Positions 24,799-33,782 are shown, numbered from the stretch's first letter. The stretch is DNA of 64,000 bases from JAFGUB01 sp050305515 (GCA_050305515.1 JBNLFL010000008.1:1-64000); one strand, 5' to 3'. The notes: generated by a model not told the origin, from the sequence alone. A program made the numbers and translations.

Positions 24799-26103
24799 TT
24801 AAAAGAGACTTTTCAGCATCTGCACAGCCTCATCGACATTTTTATTCAGTGCGTCGGTGTCAAGGGAGGTGTCATCCTGTTTTGCAGGTTTCGCTTCCGC
24901 TTTTTTCTCAGGTTTGGCAGTAGAGGGTTCGGATGTTTCACTGAAAGCATTGAGATCAATCGTCCGCTTTGCCCAGCTGATCAGATCAATTTCGCTGGTT
25001 TCGGCAATGCGCGTGACGCTCAGTGTCGTTTTGGAATCAATAATGATGTCCAGCGTCTGCTGTTTTTGGGGTTCAAGCAGTCCGTAATAATAGGTAGCGG
25101 AGCCGATCACCCCTTTTTTGTAATCCTTGACTTCAATGGCCGCAACACCGTGACCGCTTTCTGAGGCTTCTTTGGCACCACGAACACTCCCTTCGCCTTT
25201 GTCATCAAGATTGAGTGTCAGCTGGATCGTATCACTCCCCTTTCGGTAGAGGGCTCCCTCCACACTGGGAGAACCAAAAAGTGAAGCGATCCCCAGAACA
25301 TCGCAGACCCCGTCACCGTCAAGTTCATAGCCGCCTGAACGGGATTTGAGCATCGGGTGAAGCACCCTCGATGGTCCGGCCGTCTTTCCGCAGCACACTT
25401 CCTGATAACATTTGCTCTTTGCGAGCGTGCCTCCCGATTTTCCGCCGCCCATGATTGCACCAAAATCGGGCATTTTTTCCTGTTTGGCACCTTTGGGCAG
25501 TTCATAACTGCTTTGGGGAAGTGCTTTTTCGGAAAAGGATTTGAGTTCCATTCCTTCAGCCCGAATGACGGCATACCCTTTTGCAATGTTGAGTTCTTCC
25601 GGCATATCCACGATACCCTCACCCATTTTTGCAAACATTGCCATCATTGCGTCAAAGGTTTTGACCACCCGTTTGTCGTTCGTTACTACGACTTCCTCTT
25701 TAAAAGGCTCACCGTCATCAGTTCCTTCCACGATCCAGACTTCTCCCTTGATACCGCCGACCGTGACCGTTTTACCGGTTTTTTTGATCTTGTAATCATG
25801 TGCTCTGGATGATTCCGGCTCCTGCATCATGCCGGATCCCTTCATGGCTGCTGTCATCTTTTTCATTTCGTCCATGTCCATGACACGCTTTTGGCCATCA
25901 TCGTCACTGACAATATAGATTTTCTCGCCGATTCGATAGATGCTGCTCGTCTCCCCTTCCCCGGATGTCACCAGGGTAGCATGCGACGCATCCCTGTAGT
26001 TGAACGTCTGCGTCTCAGCCTCTGACTGATACTGCAAAATGTAATCGGCATGGAGTGCACCTGTGAGTGAAAGAAGAGCGACAGCGAGAGTCATACGAAA
26101 CAT
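24799..26103 (-). CDS. Periplasmic protein of unknown function (DUF4412-like N-terminal half)
   Basis: The 434-residue precursor has a signal peptide (residues 1-19, ending LHA). The first half resembles outer-membrane-associated proteins of the DUF4412 group: a beta-rich region with MDMDEMKKM and VWIVEGTDDGEP that often binds or folds as a lipocalin-like barrel; this is a weak family guess. A cluster of three cysteines (KCYQEVCCGK, about 231-238) plus one later (GDGVCDVLG) could form disulfides or bind metal. The C-terminal part is Ala/Lys/Glu-rich and ends in a helix. SD AAAGGA is eight bases upstream. Its likely -10 box directly abuts a TTACATGTAA copy. Confidence 0.7.
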   Translation of the reverse strand: MFRMTLAVALLSLTGALHADYILQYQSEAETQTFNYRDASHATLVTSGEGETSSIYRIGEKIYIVSDDDGQKRVMDMDEMKKMTAAMKGSGMMQEPESSRAHDYKIKKTGKTVTVGGIKGEVWIVEGTDDGEPFKEEVVVTNDKRVVKTFDAMMAMFAKMGEGIVDMPEELNIAKGYAVIRAEGMELKSFSEKALPQSSYELPKGAKQEKMPDFGAIMGGGKSGGTLAKSKCYQEVCCGKTAGPSRVLHPMLKSRSGGYELDGDGVCDVLGIASLFGSPSVEGALYRKGSDTIQLTLNLDDKGEGSVRGAKEASESGHGVAAIEVKDYKKGVIGSATYYYGLLEPQKQQTLDIIIDSKTTLSVTRIAETSEIDLISWAKRTIDLNAFSETSEPSTAKPEKKAEAKPAKQDDTSLDTDALNKNVDEAVQMLKSLF

Positions 26104-26151
26104 ACAAACATCCTTTGGAATCTGTTAGAAACTTTTTTTGATTCTCAAAGT

Positions 26152-26157
26152 ATCATA
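26152..26157 (-). promoter_or_regulatory. Putative -10 element abutting a TTACATGTAA palindrome
   Basis: TATGAT on the minus strand, about 48 bases before the start of the unknown periplasmic gene. The perfect palindrome at 26158-26167 ends exactly where the box begins, the same arrangement as in front of the HIT gene. Confidence 0.35.
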
Positions 26158-26167
26158 TTACATGTAA
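26158..26167. repeat. Palindrome copy 11 (perfect, intergenic)
   Basis: Abuts a TATGAT box upstream of the unknown periplasmic gene. Confidence 0.9.
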
Positions 26168-26204
26168 GAACAGAATAAAATGTCGGGATTTCTCTTTTAT
26201 TCGT

Positions 26205-26483
26205 TTAAAAAAGTGTATCGAGTATCTGGTTTTTAAAACGGATGGATTCGACTTCCGCCTTGATCAGGCGGTTTTCTTCCTTCAACGCGTCGTACTCACG
26301 TTTGAGTTTGGCAATCTCACGGCTCTTGTAATAGATCTGGTTCTGAAGGTAAATTTTCGGGAAAACGGCAGCGAGGAAGAGTATAAGCATCACAAGAATC
26401 GATAGCAGAAAGCCGAGTCCCATCTTTTTTGACGGGGCAATAATCGGTTCGACTGCGTCAAGAATATCGTTCTTGTCACTCAT
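26205..26483 (-). CDS. FtsL-like single-pass membrane protein
   Basis: The 92-residue protein has a cytoplasmic N-terminus, one membrane helix (about residues 22-42) and a periplasmic coiled coil (KSREIAKLKREYDALKEENRL) of heptad type. This architecture and the place directly after rsmH, overlapping it by four bases, match FtsL, the small divisome protein that bridges FtsB/FtsQ and FtsW/FtsI. FtsL sequences diverge strongly, so the call rests on size, topology and position rather than on a sequence signature. Confidence 0.65.
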   Translation of the reverse strand: MSDKNDILDAVEPIIAPSKKMGLGFLLSILVMLILFLAAVFPKIYLQNQIYYKSREIAKLKREYDALKEENRLIKAEVESIRFKNQILDTLF

Positions 26484-27406
26484 TTACGCTCCAGCGCAAA
26501 CACGCGCAGTTTGGCACTGCGGCTTCTGGGATTCTCGCGCAGTTCGTCTTCCCGGGCTGTCACGGGTTTTTTGCTCAGAGCATGACCGCGTGCATGGTTG
26601 TTACCGCAGAGGCAGCGATAGGCCTCGCTCGGACAAATACAGCTTTTGGCCCACGCGGCAAACCGCTGTTTGACAATACGGTCTTCGAGTGAATGAAACG
26701 AGATGATGGCAACATTACATGTAAGCCCCTCAGTCGATTCAAGCGCATCGAGCAGCCGTTCGAGTTCGCCGAGTTCATCATTGACTTCAATACGGATGGC
26801 CTGCATCAAAAGAGTCGCAGGATGGATCTTTTTTCCTTTTGGCAGGAAAGGACGCAACGTATCCGAAAGTGCTCTGGCTGAATCAAAAGGGCGTTTCGAG
26901 ACAATGATCGAGGCAAGTTTACGCGCGTTGTTCAGTTCGCCATAACGGTAAAAGATCGAAGCGAGCGCTTCCTGCGAATACGTATTCACCACCTGTGCGG
27001 CATCCAAAGGCGCGGAAGCATCCATGCGCATGTCGAGCAGATCACTCTCATAGGAAAACCCGCGCTCGCGCTGGTCAAGCTGCAGGCTCGAGACTCCGAT
27101 ATCTGCCAAGACACCCCGAATTTTTGAAGGGTCAAACTCTTGCATAATGCTTTTGATGACGTCGGAGTAGCGTCCTTTTTTTATGATGATGCGATCTCTG
27201 AACGGTTCCAGACGGGCCGTCGAAAAGTCAATGGCCGTCTGGTCCTGATCAATACCGATTACACTAACGCCCGGTTTGGCTTCAAGAAGCATCGCGGTAT
27301 GCCCGCCGTATCCCAGCGTACAATCGATGATGATCCCTTCATCAATGCCTGCAAATGCATCAAGAACTTCACGATAGAGCACGGGAATGTGGGGTGTATC
27401 ACTCAA
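26480..27406 (-). CDS. rsmH: 16S rRNA (cytosine1402-N4)-methyltransferase
   Basis: RsmH (MraW) methylates C1402 in the ribosomal P site with S-adenosylmethionine. HIPVLYREV near the N-terminus, the SAM motif DCTLGYGGHT, and the late FHSLEDRIVKQRF and KPVTAREDEL motifs are diagnostic. The TTG at 27406 is proposed as start, giving 308 residues beginning just before HIPVL as in the family. A TTG at 27466 would add 20 residues and would place the likely -10 box inside the gene. Neither start has a strong ribosome site. The palindrome at 26715-26724 encodes Thr-Cys. The FtsL-like gene is coupled downstream. Confidence 0.92.
   Translation of the reverse strand: MSDTPHIPVLYREVLDAFAGIDEGIIIDCTLGYGGHTAMLLEAKPGVSVIGIDQDQTAIDFSTARLEPFRDRIIIKKGRYSDVIKSIMQEFDPSKIRGVLADIGVSSLQLDQRERGFSYESDLLDMRMDASAPLDAAQVVNTYSQEALASIFYRYGELNNARKLASIIVSKRPFDSARALSDTLRPFLPKGKKIHPATLLMQAIRIEVNDELGELERLLDALESTEGLTCNVAIISFHSLEDRIVKQRFAAWAKSCICPSEAYRCLCGNNHARGHALSKKPVTAREDELRENPRSRSAKLRVFALERK
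26715..26724. repeat. Palindrome copy 12 (perfect)
   Basis: Inside rsmH, Thr-Cys frame. Confidence 0.9.
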
Positions 27407-27439
27407 ATAAGGTACTTTTTTTGAAAAATCATTTCGTAT

Positions 27440-27445
27440 TTTATA
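27440..27445 (-). promoter_or_regulatory. Putative rsmH -10 element
   Basis: TATAAA on the minus strand, 33 bases before the proposed TTG start, in the short region shared with the divergent aldolase-like gene. It favours the shorter rsmH product. Confidence 0.4.
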
Positions 27446-27473
27446 CCAGGTATGCGTTAAATGCAACCTGTGC

Positions 27474-27479
27474 TACAAT
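27474..27479 (+). promoter_or_regulatory. Putative -10 element giving a near-leaderless transcript
   Basis: TACAAT ends only six bases before the ATG at 27486, so transcription would begin at or beside the start codon. No ribosome-binding motif is present between them. Confidence 0.4.
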
Positions 27480-27485
27480 GCGCTC

Positions 27486-28082
27486 ATGAATAAAGAGCGC
27501 GTCAAACAGCAACTTTCCTCACTGGCTCTGTCCATGTTCCGCAAGGACTTTTTCGGTATCTATCACGGTTCACTCTCCGCGAAACTCGAATCCAATCTCT
27601 TCGTTATCAATACACGTGATGCCATTTTTGACAGTTTTGATTCCCAGAGCATGATCGAGCTCTACTATAATAAAGATTACCGCTGGAATGATGCCAGTAT
27701 CGATGCCGACATCCATCTGAACATCTACAAGCAGATCAGTGAGGCCAAGTTCATCACTTACAGCATGCCGCCCTTTACAACAGCCTATACGCTAAACGCT
27801 GACCAAATCGTACCCAGGGATTATTTCGGTTTCAAAGAGCTTGGCACCATCAAGGTACACGATCCAAAAAAGTTCGACGGATGGTACGACCGGGCCAGTA
27901 CCGAGATTCCCTTCTACCTCATGAGCCAACAGACCGATATCATAGTCATTCGGGGATATGGTGTTTATGCCTATAACCGCGATCTGCACCGCATGGCCAA
28001 ACGCCTTGCCATTTTGGAAAAAAGCTGCCGGCTGCTGATGCTTGACAGTGCCATCAACAAACTAGACGTCGACGGCGGTTAA
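27486..28082 (+). CDS. Class II aldolase/adducin family protein
   Basis: The 198-residue protein resembles the class II aldolase/adducin N-terminal fold, with DFFGIYHGSLSAKL near residues 20-33, like the G-N-x-S substrate loop of this family, and LFVINTRDAIFD. Zinc-ligand histidines of the fuculose-phosphate aldolases are not clearly conserved, so catalytic activity is doubtful. Related proteins in Campylobacterota are annotated the same way without known substrate. Its 3' end overlaps the convergent bioA gene by 21 bases. A -10 box six bases before the ATG suggests a leaderless mRNA. Confidence 0.7.
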   Translation: MNKERVKQQLSSLALSMFRKDFFGIYHGSLSAKLESNLFVINTRDAIFDSFDSQSMIELYYNKDYRWNDASIDADIHLNIYKQISEAKFITYSMPPFTTAYTLNADQIVPRDYFGFKELGTIKVHDPKKFDGWYDRASTEIPFYLMSQQTDIIVIRGYGVYAYNRDLHRMAKRLAILEKSCRLLMLDSAINKLDVDGG

Positions 28083-29372
28083 TGCACCGATTGCATCATA
28101 GGCGACGCTCATCATGATGTCAATCTCTTCAAAGCTGATCACATAAGGCGGCATAAAATAGACAACATTACCGAGCGGCCGCAGCAAAACACCCTGTTGC
28201 AGACCGTACTGATACACTTTTAAACCCATGCGTTTTTGCGGATCGTAATTTTGCAGCTCGACCGCCGCCACCATCCCGGTCTGCCGTACCGCTTTAACCT
28301 GCGGCAAGGCTTCAAATCTTGCCAGTTTTGCTTTGATATAGGCAGATTTTTCAGCATTGCTGCCAATAACATCGGTGGTTTCAAAAAGATCGAGCGTCGC
28401 ATTGGCCGCACTGCACGCCAGCGCATTCCCGGTGTAACTGTGTGAATGCAAAAAAGCTTTGTAAAGATTGTAATCACAGTAAAAAGCCTGATACACATTT
28501 TCCGTTGTAAGCACGACCGAAAGCGGAAGGTAGCCGCCGGTGAGACCTTTGGAGAGGCAGATAAAATCAGGCGTAATTCCTGCCTGCTCACAACCGAACA
28601 TGGTTCCGGTACGCCCAAACCCCGTCATGATTTCGTCGGCAATGAGATGAATGCCAAAACGATCACACAGCTCTCTCGCACCGGCAAGATACGCAGCATG
28701 ATACATATGCATGCTTCCCGCTCCCTGAATCAGCGGTTCGAGAATGAATGCCGCAATCTCGCCGTGACGCACATTCAAAATGGATTCAAGAGCCGTGAGT
28801 GCCTCTTGTGCCGCCGCTTCGCTCTCATCCGCAGGCACCGGTGTCTGAATGGAGCGGATCAGCAGCGGTTTGTAGGTCTCTTTATAAAGCTGGACATCTC
28901 CGACAGAGAGTGCACCGATGGTTTCACCGTGATAGCTGTTTTCAAGTGAAAGAAAGAGCGGACGCTCCTCACCACGGTTTTTATGAAAATGATAACTCAT
29001 TTTCAGCGCCACTTCAACCGCACTGGAACCGTTGTCAGCATAAAAACAGCGCGTTAGACCTTCCGGCGTCAATTTTACCAATCGTTCCGAAAGACGAATA
29101 ACACCTTCATGGGTAAATCCGGCCAATATGACATGTTCAAGCGTTTCAAGCTGTTCACGGATTTTCTGGTTGATATAGGCATTTGCATGGCCAAAAATAT
29201 TGACCCACCAGCTGCTGATGGCATCAATGTAGCGCTTGCCGTCAAAATCTTCCAGATAGACCCCTTCCCCTTTTTTAATGGGGATCATTGGCAGGAACTC
29301 ATGATCTTTCATCTGGGTACACGGATGCCAGATAACTTCCAGATCACGCTGCTGCATTTCATGATTATTCAT
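28062..29372 (-). CDS. bioA: Adenosylmethionine-8-amino-7-oxononanoate aminotransferase
   Basis: BioA makes 7,8-diaminopelargonate in biotin synthesis, using PLP and SAM as amino donor. The class III aminotransferase features are clear: WHPCTQMKDHE at the N-terminus, ISSWWVNIFGHA, YADNGSSAVEVALKM, the aspartate motif IADEIMTGFGRTG and the PLP lysine in CLSKGLTGG. The ATG at 29372 has GGGAG five bases upstream; an ATG six codons earlier lacks one. Its C-terminus overlaps the convergent aldolase-like gene by 21 bases. No other bio genes are in the window, and no BirA operator could be identified in the 146-base gap upstream. Confidence 0.94.
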   Translation of the reverse strand: MNNHEMQQRDLEVIWHPCTQMKDHEFLPMIPIKKGEGVYLEDFDGKRYIDAISSWWVNIFGHANAYINQKIREQLETLEHVILAGFTHEGVIRLSERLVKLTPEGLTRCFYADNGSSAVEVALKMSYHFHKNRGEERPLFLSLENSYHGETIGALSVGDVQLYKETYKPLLIRSIQTPVPADESEAAAQEALTALESILNVRHGEIAAFILEPLIQGAGSMHMYHAAYLAGARELCDRFGIHLIADEIMTGFGRTGTMFGCEQAGITPDFICLSKGLTGGYLPLSVVLTTENVYQAFYCDYNLYKAFLHSHSYTGNALACSAANATLDLFETTDVIGSNAEKSAYIKAKLARFEALPQVKAVRQTGMVAAVELQNYDPQKRMGLKVYQYGLQQGVLLRPLGNVVYFMPPYVISFEEIDIMMSVAYDAIGALTAVDV

Positions 29373-29480
29373 ATTATCTCCCTGAAACATACCGGAAAAT
29401 CAAAAACACCGGCGTTATGATTATTTAAAGATTAATGGGATAAAAGCACCCTATTTATAGAGTTTTAATAGGAAAGAAAA

Positions 29481-29486
29481 TACAAT
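29481..29486 (+). promoter_or_regulatory. Putative -10 element of the ppiD-like/ftsAZ cluster
   Basis: TACAAT 33 bases before the start of the PpiD-like gene, preceded by A-rich DNA. It is the first promoter candidate for the plus-strand run that continues into ftsA and ftsZ. Confidence 0.4.
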
Positions 29487-29518
29487 ATCTGAACTTTATC
29501 AATTGGGGCAATTATATC

Positions 29519-30985
29519 ATGATTTCATGGATGCAAAGACACCGTAAATATCTCGTTGTGACGATCTGGATCTCCACGATCGCATTTATTGGAGCCGGCT
29601 TTGTCGGATGGGGACAGTACAGCTACGGCGATAAGGCAAGCGCACTGGCCCGTGTCGGTGAGGTTCCAATCAGCCAAAGAAGTTTCCAACAGGCATACAG
29701 CCGTCTCTACGCTCAGTACAATCAGCTGTTTCAGGGAAATTTTGACGAGACCCGCGCCAAAGAGTTCGGATTGCAGCAGCAGGCATTTAGAAGTCTGATT
29801 GATGGTGCGTTGATCCTGAACCTGGCCAAAACACTTCATCTTGAAGTCAGCGACAGCGAACTCCTCGAAGAGATCAAAAGCCAAAGTTACTTTTTCAAAG
29901 ACGGCAGCTTTGACAAAGATACTTACCAGAAAGTCCTTCATCAAAACAAACTGACCATGAAAGAGTATGAAGAAGACACCCGAAATGCCATGCTGACTGA
30001 AAAGACTCTGGCCTTTTTTGCCACGCAACCTGCCAGCCTTGAAACTATGGCACTCGCAGGGGCTACCATGATCGCCGATCGTCTGCAGTATAAAATCCTC
30101 AATGCTGATGCCATCTCCGTCACCCCCGAAACGGAAGCACTCAAAAGCTATTGGGAAGGTAAACAATTCAACTACATGACGGCTCCCCGCTATACCCTTG
30201 AAACAATTACCGTCGCAATCAATCCCAGCCATCCAACACCTGAAGAAATCGAAGAGTATTACAATGCCAACAAACACAACTTTACGGCTCCTGACGGCAA
30301 AATCCTTTCGCTTGAAGAAGCCAAAAGCGCAGTAGTAGCAGCACTGGATGACAAAGCGGCAAACAAAGAAGCCCTGAAAACTTACATCGCCTATAAAAAA
30401 GAAGATCCGTCAAACCACTTTGAAACCGCTTCCATTACCATTGATGCGGAGAACTCTCCTTACGATGCGGCACTCTTTACAGAAATCACGGAACTGACGC
30501 CGGAGAAAGCGTATCTCAAACCCAGAAAAGTCGGTGATGCCTATCAGATTATCAAACTGGTTTCAAGCGAGCCTTCCAAGCCGAAAACATTTGAGCAGGC
30601 AGAAGCAGAAGTCCGTGCCGAATATGTTAGCGAGCAAAAACAGCTGAAGCTTCAGGAACTTGCAACACAATCTTTACAAAATTTCACCGGCAATGCTACA
30701 GAATTTCTCACACGTGACGATGTTAGCAAAATAAAAGGTCTGGAAACTCCCGAATCTACGGAATTTCTGGCTAAAGTATTCGAAAGCAAAAACAAACGTG
30801 GTTATGTTGAAGTGGGTAACGGCAAAGTCGTACTTTACGAAGTTTTGGAACAAAAGATGCTTCATGATACAATAACAAATCAGGATCAAAATGTTATGGG
30901 AACCAAATCGATGATTCTGGATCGCGGATTGATTACGGTACTTGAAGAGAAATATCCAACAGAGATATACGTAAAAGGACTCTAG
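29519..30985 (+). CDS. Membrane-anchored SurA/PpiD-like periplasmic chaperone
   Basis: The 488-residue protein has a short cytoplasmic tail, one membrane helix (about 11-30, YLVVTIWISTIAFIGAGFVG) and a large periplasmic part. The SurA N-terminal-type domain (about 38-170) includes VGEVPISQRSFQQAY, as in PpiD. The middle and C-terminal parts are helical. A full rotamase (parvulin) domain is not obvious, so it is more likely a chaperone than a proline isomerase. It probably handles proteins leaving the Sec translocon. It lies immediately before ftsA, the same order as known in Campylobacter. Confidence 0.85.
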   Translation: MISWMQRHRKYLVVTIWISTIAFIGAGFVGWGQYSYGDKASALARVGEVPISQRSFQQAYSRLYAQYNQLFQGNFDETRAKEFGLQQQAFRSLIDGALILNLAKTLHLEVSDSELLEEIKSQSYFFKDGSFDKDTYQKVLHQNKLTMKEYEEDTRNAMLTEKTLAFFATQPASLETMALAGATMIADRLQYKILNADAISVTPETEALKSYWEGKQFNYMTAPRYTLETITVAINPSHPTPEEIEEYYNANKHNFTAPDGKILSLEEAKSAVVAALDDKAANKEALKTYIAYKKEDPSNHFETASITIDAENSPYDAALFTEITELTPEKAYLKPRKVGDAYQIIKLVSSEPSKPKTFEQAEAEVRAEYVSEQKQLKLQELATQSLQNFTGNATEFLTRDDVSKIKGLETPESTEFLAKVFESKNKRGYVEVGNGKVVLYEVLEQKMLHDTITNQDQNVMGTKSMILDRGLITVLEEKYPTEIYVKGL

Positions 30986-30986
30986 T

Positions 30987-32354
30987 TTGAATAATACGGT
31001 TTTAGCCATCGATATCGGATCCACAAAGATTGCGGCTATTATCGCCGATATTGACGCTGACAACAATATTCAGATCATCGGAGCAGGTTTTGCCAAAGCA
31101 CAGGGTCTGAAAAAAGGAAGCATTACCAATATCGAGCTGGCTTCAAAATCGATAAAACAGGCACTCAGTGACGCCAAGCGCGTTGCCGGTACCGAACTTA
31201 AAAGTGCTATTGTCTCTATCTCCGGAGCCTATACGAAAAGCCTCAATTCCAGTGGTATTGTCAACATTCCCAACAAAGAGATCACGGTTAAAGAGATTAA
31301 CCGGGTGATGCATACTTCGCTCTACAACGCCAACATTCCCAACGAGTACGAAGTGCTCCATACCCTTCCCTATAATTTTAAAGTGGATGATCAGGACTTC
31401 ATTGAAGATCCTGCCGGAATGAATGCCTCACGTCTTGAAGTAGAAACCCACATTATCACAACACAAAAGAGCAATCTCAACAACCTTCGCAAAGCGGTAC
31501 GTGCCGCCGGTGTTGAAGTAGAAAATGTTATTCTCAGCGGTTATGCCTCGGCAATCGCCGTACTAAACTCAGATGAACGCGAGTTGGGAGTTGCCTTGAT
31601 TGATATGGGCGGCAGCACCAGCAATATCGTCATCCACTCCGGCAATGCCATTCGTTTCAATGATTTCCTCGGTGTCGGTTCCAACCATATTACCAATGAT
31701 CTGTCCATGGCACTCCATACCCCACTTGACGTTGCCAATAATGTCAAAATGACCTATGGGTCGCTGCATGAACCCACGAATGATCTCATTGAACTTCCCA
31801 TTATCGGTGATGAGAACTCAACACACGAAGTCTCGCTGGACATCGTCCATAACGTCATCTATGCCCGCGTGGAAGAGACATTGATGATTATCGCCCAGTC
31901 AATTGAAAAAAGCGGTCTCAAAGACCATATTGGCGCGGGTATCGTTTTGACCGGAGGTTTTACAAAAATGGAAGGACTGCGCGAACTTGCGGTAGCCATT
32001 TTTGACAATGTACCGGTCCGGCTCGCCAAACCGGGTGAAATTGACGGTCTGTTTGACACCCTGCGGGATCCTTCATACTCTACTGCCATCGGCCTCATCA
32101 AATACGCGGCAGGGCATTATGCTCCCTACGAAATCGATGTCAACAAGCAGATGCGCCACCGCAATGAAGACCGGGAACGCATCAAACCTATCAATCTTGG
32201 CAGTACCCCGGATATTCCGCTCGGAATGCCCCCTGCTGAAGAGAGCAAAGACATTAAAAGCGAGTTGGCAACACTGCCAACCAAAAACGAAAAGAAAAGT
32301 GACGAAGCCAATGTAATTGGTAAATTCTGGAATTGGGCTACCCAGTTATTCTAA
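30987..32354 (+). CDS. ftsA: Cell division protein FtsA
   Basis: FtsA is the actin-like ATPase that ties FtsZ filaments to the inner membrane. The 455-residue protein shows the phosphate-1 motif AIDIGSTKI at the N-terminus, the inserted 1C subdomain (about 85-165), phosphate-2 ALIDMGGSTSN near residue 205 and the adenosine motif IVLTGGFTKMEG near 315. The C-terminus ends in a short amphipathic helix (IGKFWNWATQLF) that would bind the membrane. It starts with TTG, with AAGGA about eight bases upstream, one base after the chaperone stop. ftsZ follows 12 bases later. Confidence 0.96.
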   Translation: MNNTVLAIDIGSTKIAAIIADIDADNNIQIIGAGFAKAQGLKKGSITNIELASKSIKQALSDAKRVAGTELKSAIVSISGAYTKSLNSSGIVNIPNKEITVKEINRVMHTSLYNANIPNEYEVLHTLPYNFKVDDQDFIEDPAGMNASRLEVETHIITTQKSNLNNLRKAVRAAGVEVENVILSGYASAIAVLNSDERELGVALIDMGGSTSNIVIHSGNAIRFNDFLGVGSNHITNDLSMALHTPLDVANNVKMTYGSLHEPTNDLIELPIIGDENSTHEVSLDIVHNVIYARVEETLMIIAQSIEKSGLKDHIGAGIVLTGGFTKMEGLRELAVAIFDNVPVRLAKPGEIDGLFDTLRDPSYSTAIGLIKYAAGHYAPYEIDVNKQMRHRNEDRERIKPINLGSTPDIPLGMPPAEESKDIKSELATLPTKNEKKSDEANVIGKFWNWATQLF

Positions 32355-32366
32355 AGGAGTGTGATA

Positions 32367-33482
32367 ATGGAACCGTTTTATGTACAAGAATCAGTGACAC
32401 AAACAGGAGCACGCATTGTAGCCGTCGGCGTTGGCGGCGGTGGCGGCAACATGATCGGTCATATGCTTAAAGAAGGAATCAGCGGCATTGAACTGGTTAT
32501 TGCCAATACTGATGCGCAAGTACTGGCACAATCCGCTGCAGCAACTAAGATTCAACTCGGGCACAAGCTCACCAAAGGGCTGGGTGCCGGTATGAAACCT
32601 GAAGTCGGTAAAGACTCGGCGCTGGAGAGCTACGATGAAATTCGCATGGCTCTCGAAGGTGCGGACATCGTCTTCATTGCTGCCGGTCTTGGCGGCGGTA
32701 CCGGTACCGGAGCAGCTCCTGTTATTGCCGGTATTGCAAAAGATTTGGGTGCACTGACCATTTCAGTTGTTACAAAACCCTTTATGTTCGAAGGCAAAAA
32801 ACGTATGTTGCTCGCCGAAGAAGGGCTTAAAGAACTGAAAGAAACCAGCGATTCCATTGTTGTTATTCCCAATGACAAACTCCTCTCCATTATCGACCGT
32901 AAACTGGGGATGAAAGACAGTTTCAAAATTGTCGACAGTGTTCTGGCCCAGGCTGTCAGCGGAACATCCGGCGTTATCCTCTCAAGCGGTGACAACGATA
33001 TCAACCTCGACTTTGCCGACCTGCAAACCGTTATGAGCCATCGCGGCATGGCACTCATGGGGGTCGGTGAACATCAGGGTGAAAATGCTGCATATGAAGC
33101 CATCAAGGCAGCCATTGAATCACCGCTTCTGGACAATATGTCCATTAACGGTGCCATGGGTGTTCTGGTTCATTTTCATATGCACCCGAATTTCCCTATG
33201 ATGGAGCTCAATGAAGCGATGCAGGTTGTTCATGACAGTGCCGACATGGACGCAGATGTCATCTTCGGAACTTCAAGCGATGAATCTCTTGAAGAAGATT
33301 TTGTACGGATTACTCTGGTTGCGACCGGTTTTGAACAGCAAAAGAAAAATAATACCAACTATGAAAAACCGGAAGAGACAAAACCACGCGTTGTGACTCG
33401 TCCCCGACTTGTCGTCGGTGGTGACGCGCTGCACGAAGACTATCTCGACGTTCCAACCTACATGCGCCAGCAAAAAGACTGA
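32367..33482 (+). CDS. ftsZ: Cell division protein FtsZ
   Basis: FtsZ is the tubulin-like GTPase of the division ring. The tubulin signature GGGTGTG is at about residues 109-115, the N-terminal glycine-rich GVGGGGGN loop near 22, and the catalytic T7 loop NLDFADL near 213. The C-terminus carries the short conserved peptide DYLDVPTYMRQ that binds FtsA and other partners. The ATG at 32367 has AAGGAG eight bases upstream; a GTG six bases earlier is too close to that motif. Length is 371 residues. Confidence 0.97.
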   Translation: MEPFYVQESVTQTGARIVAVGVGGGGGNMIGHMLKEGISGIELVIANTDAQVLAQSAAATKIQLGHKLTKGLGAGMKPEVGKDSALESYDEIRMALEGADIVFIAAGLGGGTGTGAAPVIAGIAKDLGALTISVVTKPFMFEGKKRMLLAEEGLKELKETSDSIVVIPNDKLLSIIDRKLGMKDSFKIVDSVLAQAVSGTSGVILSSGDNDINLDFADLQTVMSHRGMALMGVGEHQGENAAYEAIKAAIESPLLDNMSINGAMGVLVHFHMHPNFPMMELNEAMQVVHDSADMDADVIFGTSSDESLEEDFVRITLVATGFEQQKKNNTNYEKPEETKPRVVTRPRLVVGGDALHEDYLDVPTYMRQQKD

Positions 33483-33491
33483 TTCTTCTCA

Positions 33492-33782
33492 ATGTCCTCA
33501 TTTGAAGCTTTAATGAAGGCCAAAACACTCCTTGGCCTTCATGACAAAGCTTCTCTCAGTGAAATAAAATCCCACTATAAAACCCTCATGCAGCAATGGC
33601 ATCCCGATAAACATACTGATGATCCTGAAACGGCGACAACTATGAGTGCCCAAATCAATCAGGCCTACGAAACAGTTATGCGCTACTGCAACCGTTTTGA
33701 ATACCCTTTTGATGAAGAGAGTCTGAAAAAAGCCACCCAGAGTCCCCATGAGTGGTGGCGGGAACGTTTTGGTCCCTCATAG
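33492..33782 (+). CDS. Small J-domain protein
   Basis: The 96 residues are almost entirely a J domain with the HPD motif at residues 37-39 (QWHPDKH), preceded by helix II KSHYKTLMQQ. J domains stimulate DnaK ATPase and bring it to sites or clients. The protein lacks the Gly/Phe and zinc regions of DnaJ, so it is a minimal class III co-chaperone. It follows ftsZ by nine bases and probably shares its transcript. Its target is unknown. Confidence 0.83.
   Translation: MSSFEALMKAKTLLGLHDKASLSEIKSHYKTLMQQWHPDKHTDDPETATTMSAQINQAYETVMRYCNRFEYPFDEESLKKATQSPHEWWRERFGPS

Noticed and set aside
32690..32720. Tandem GGTACC-like repeats in ftsZ
   Set aside because: They encode the invariant GGGTGTG tubulin signature.
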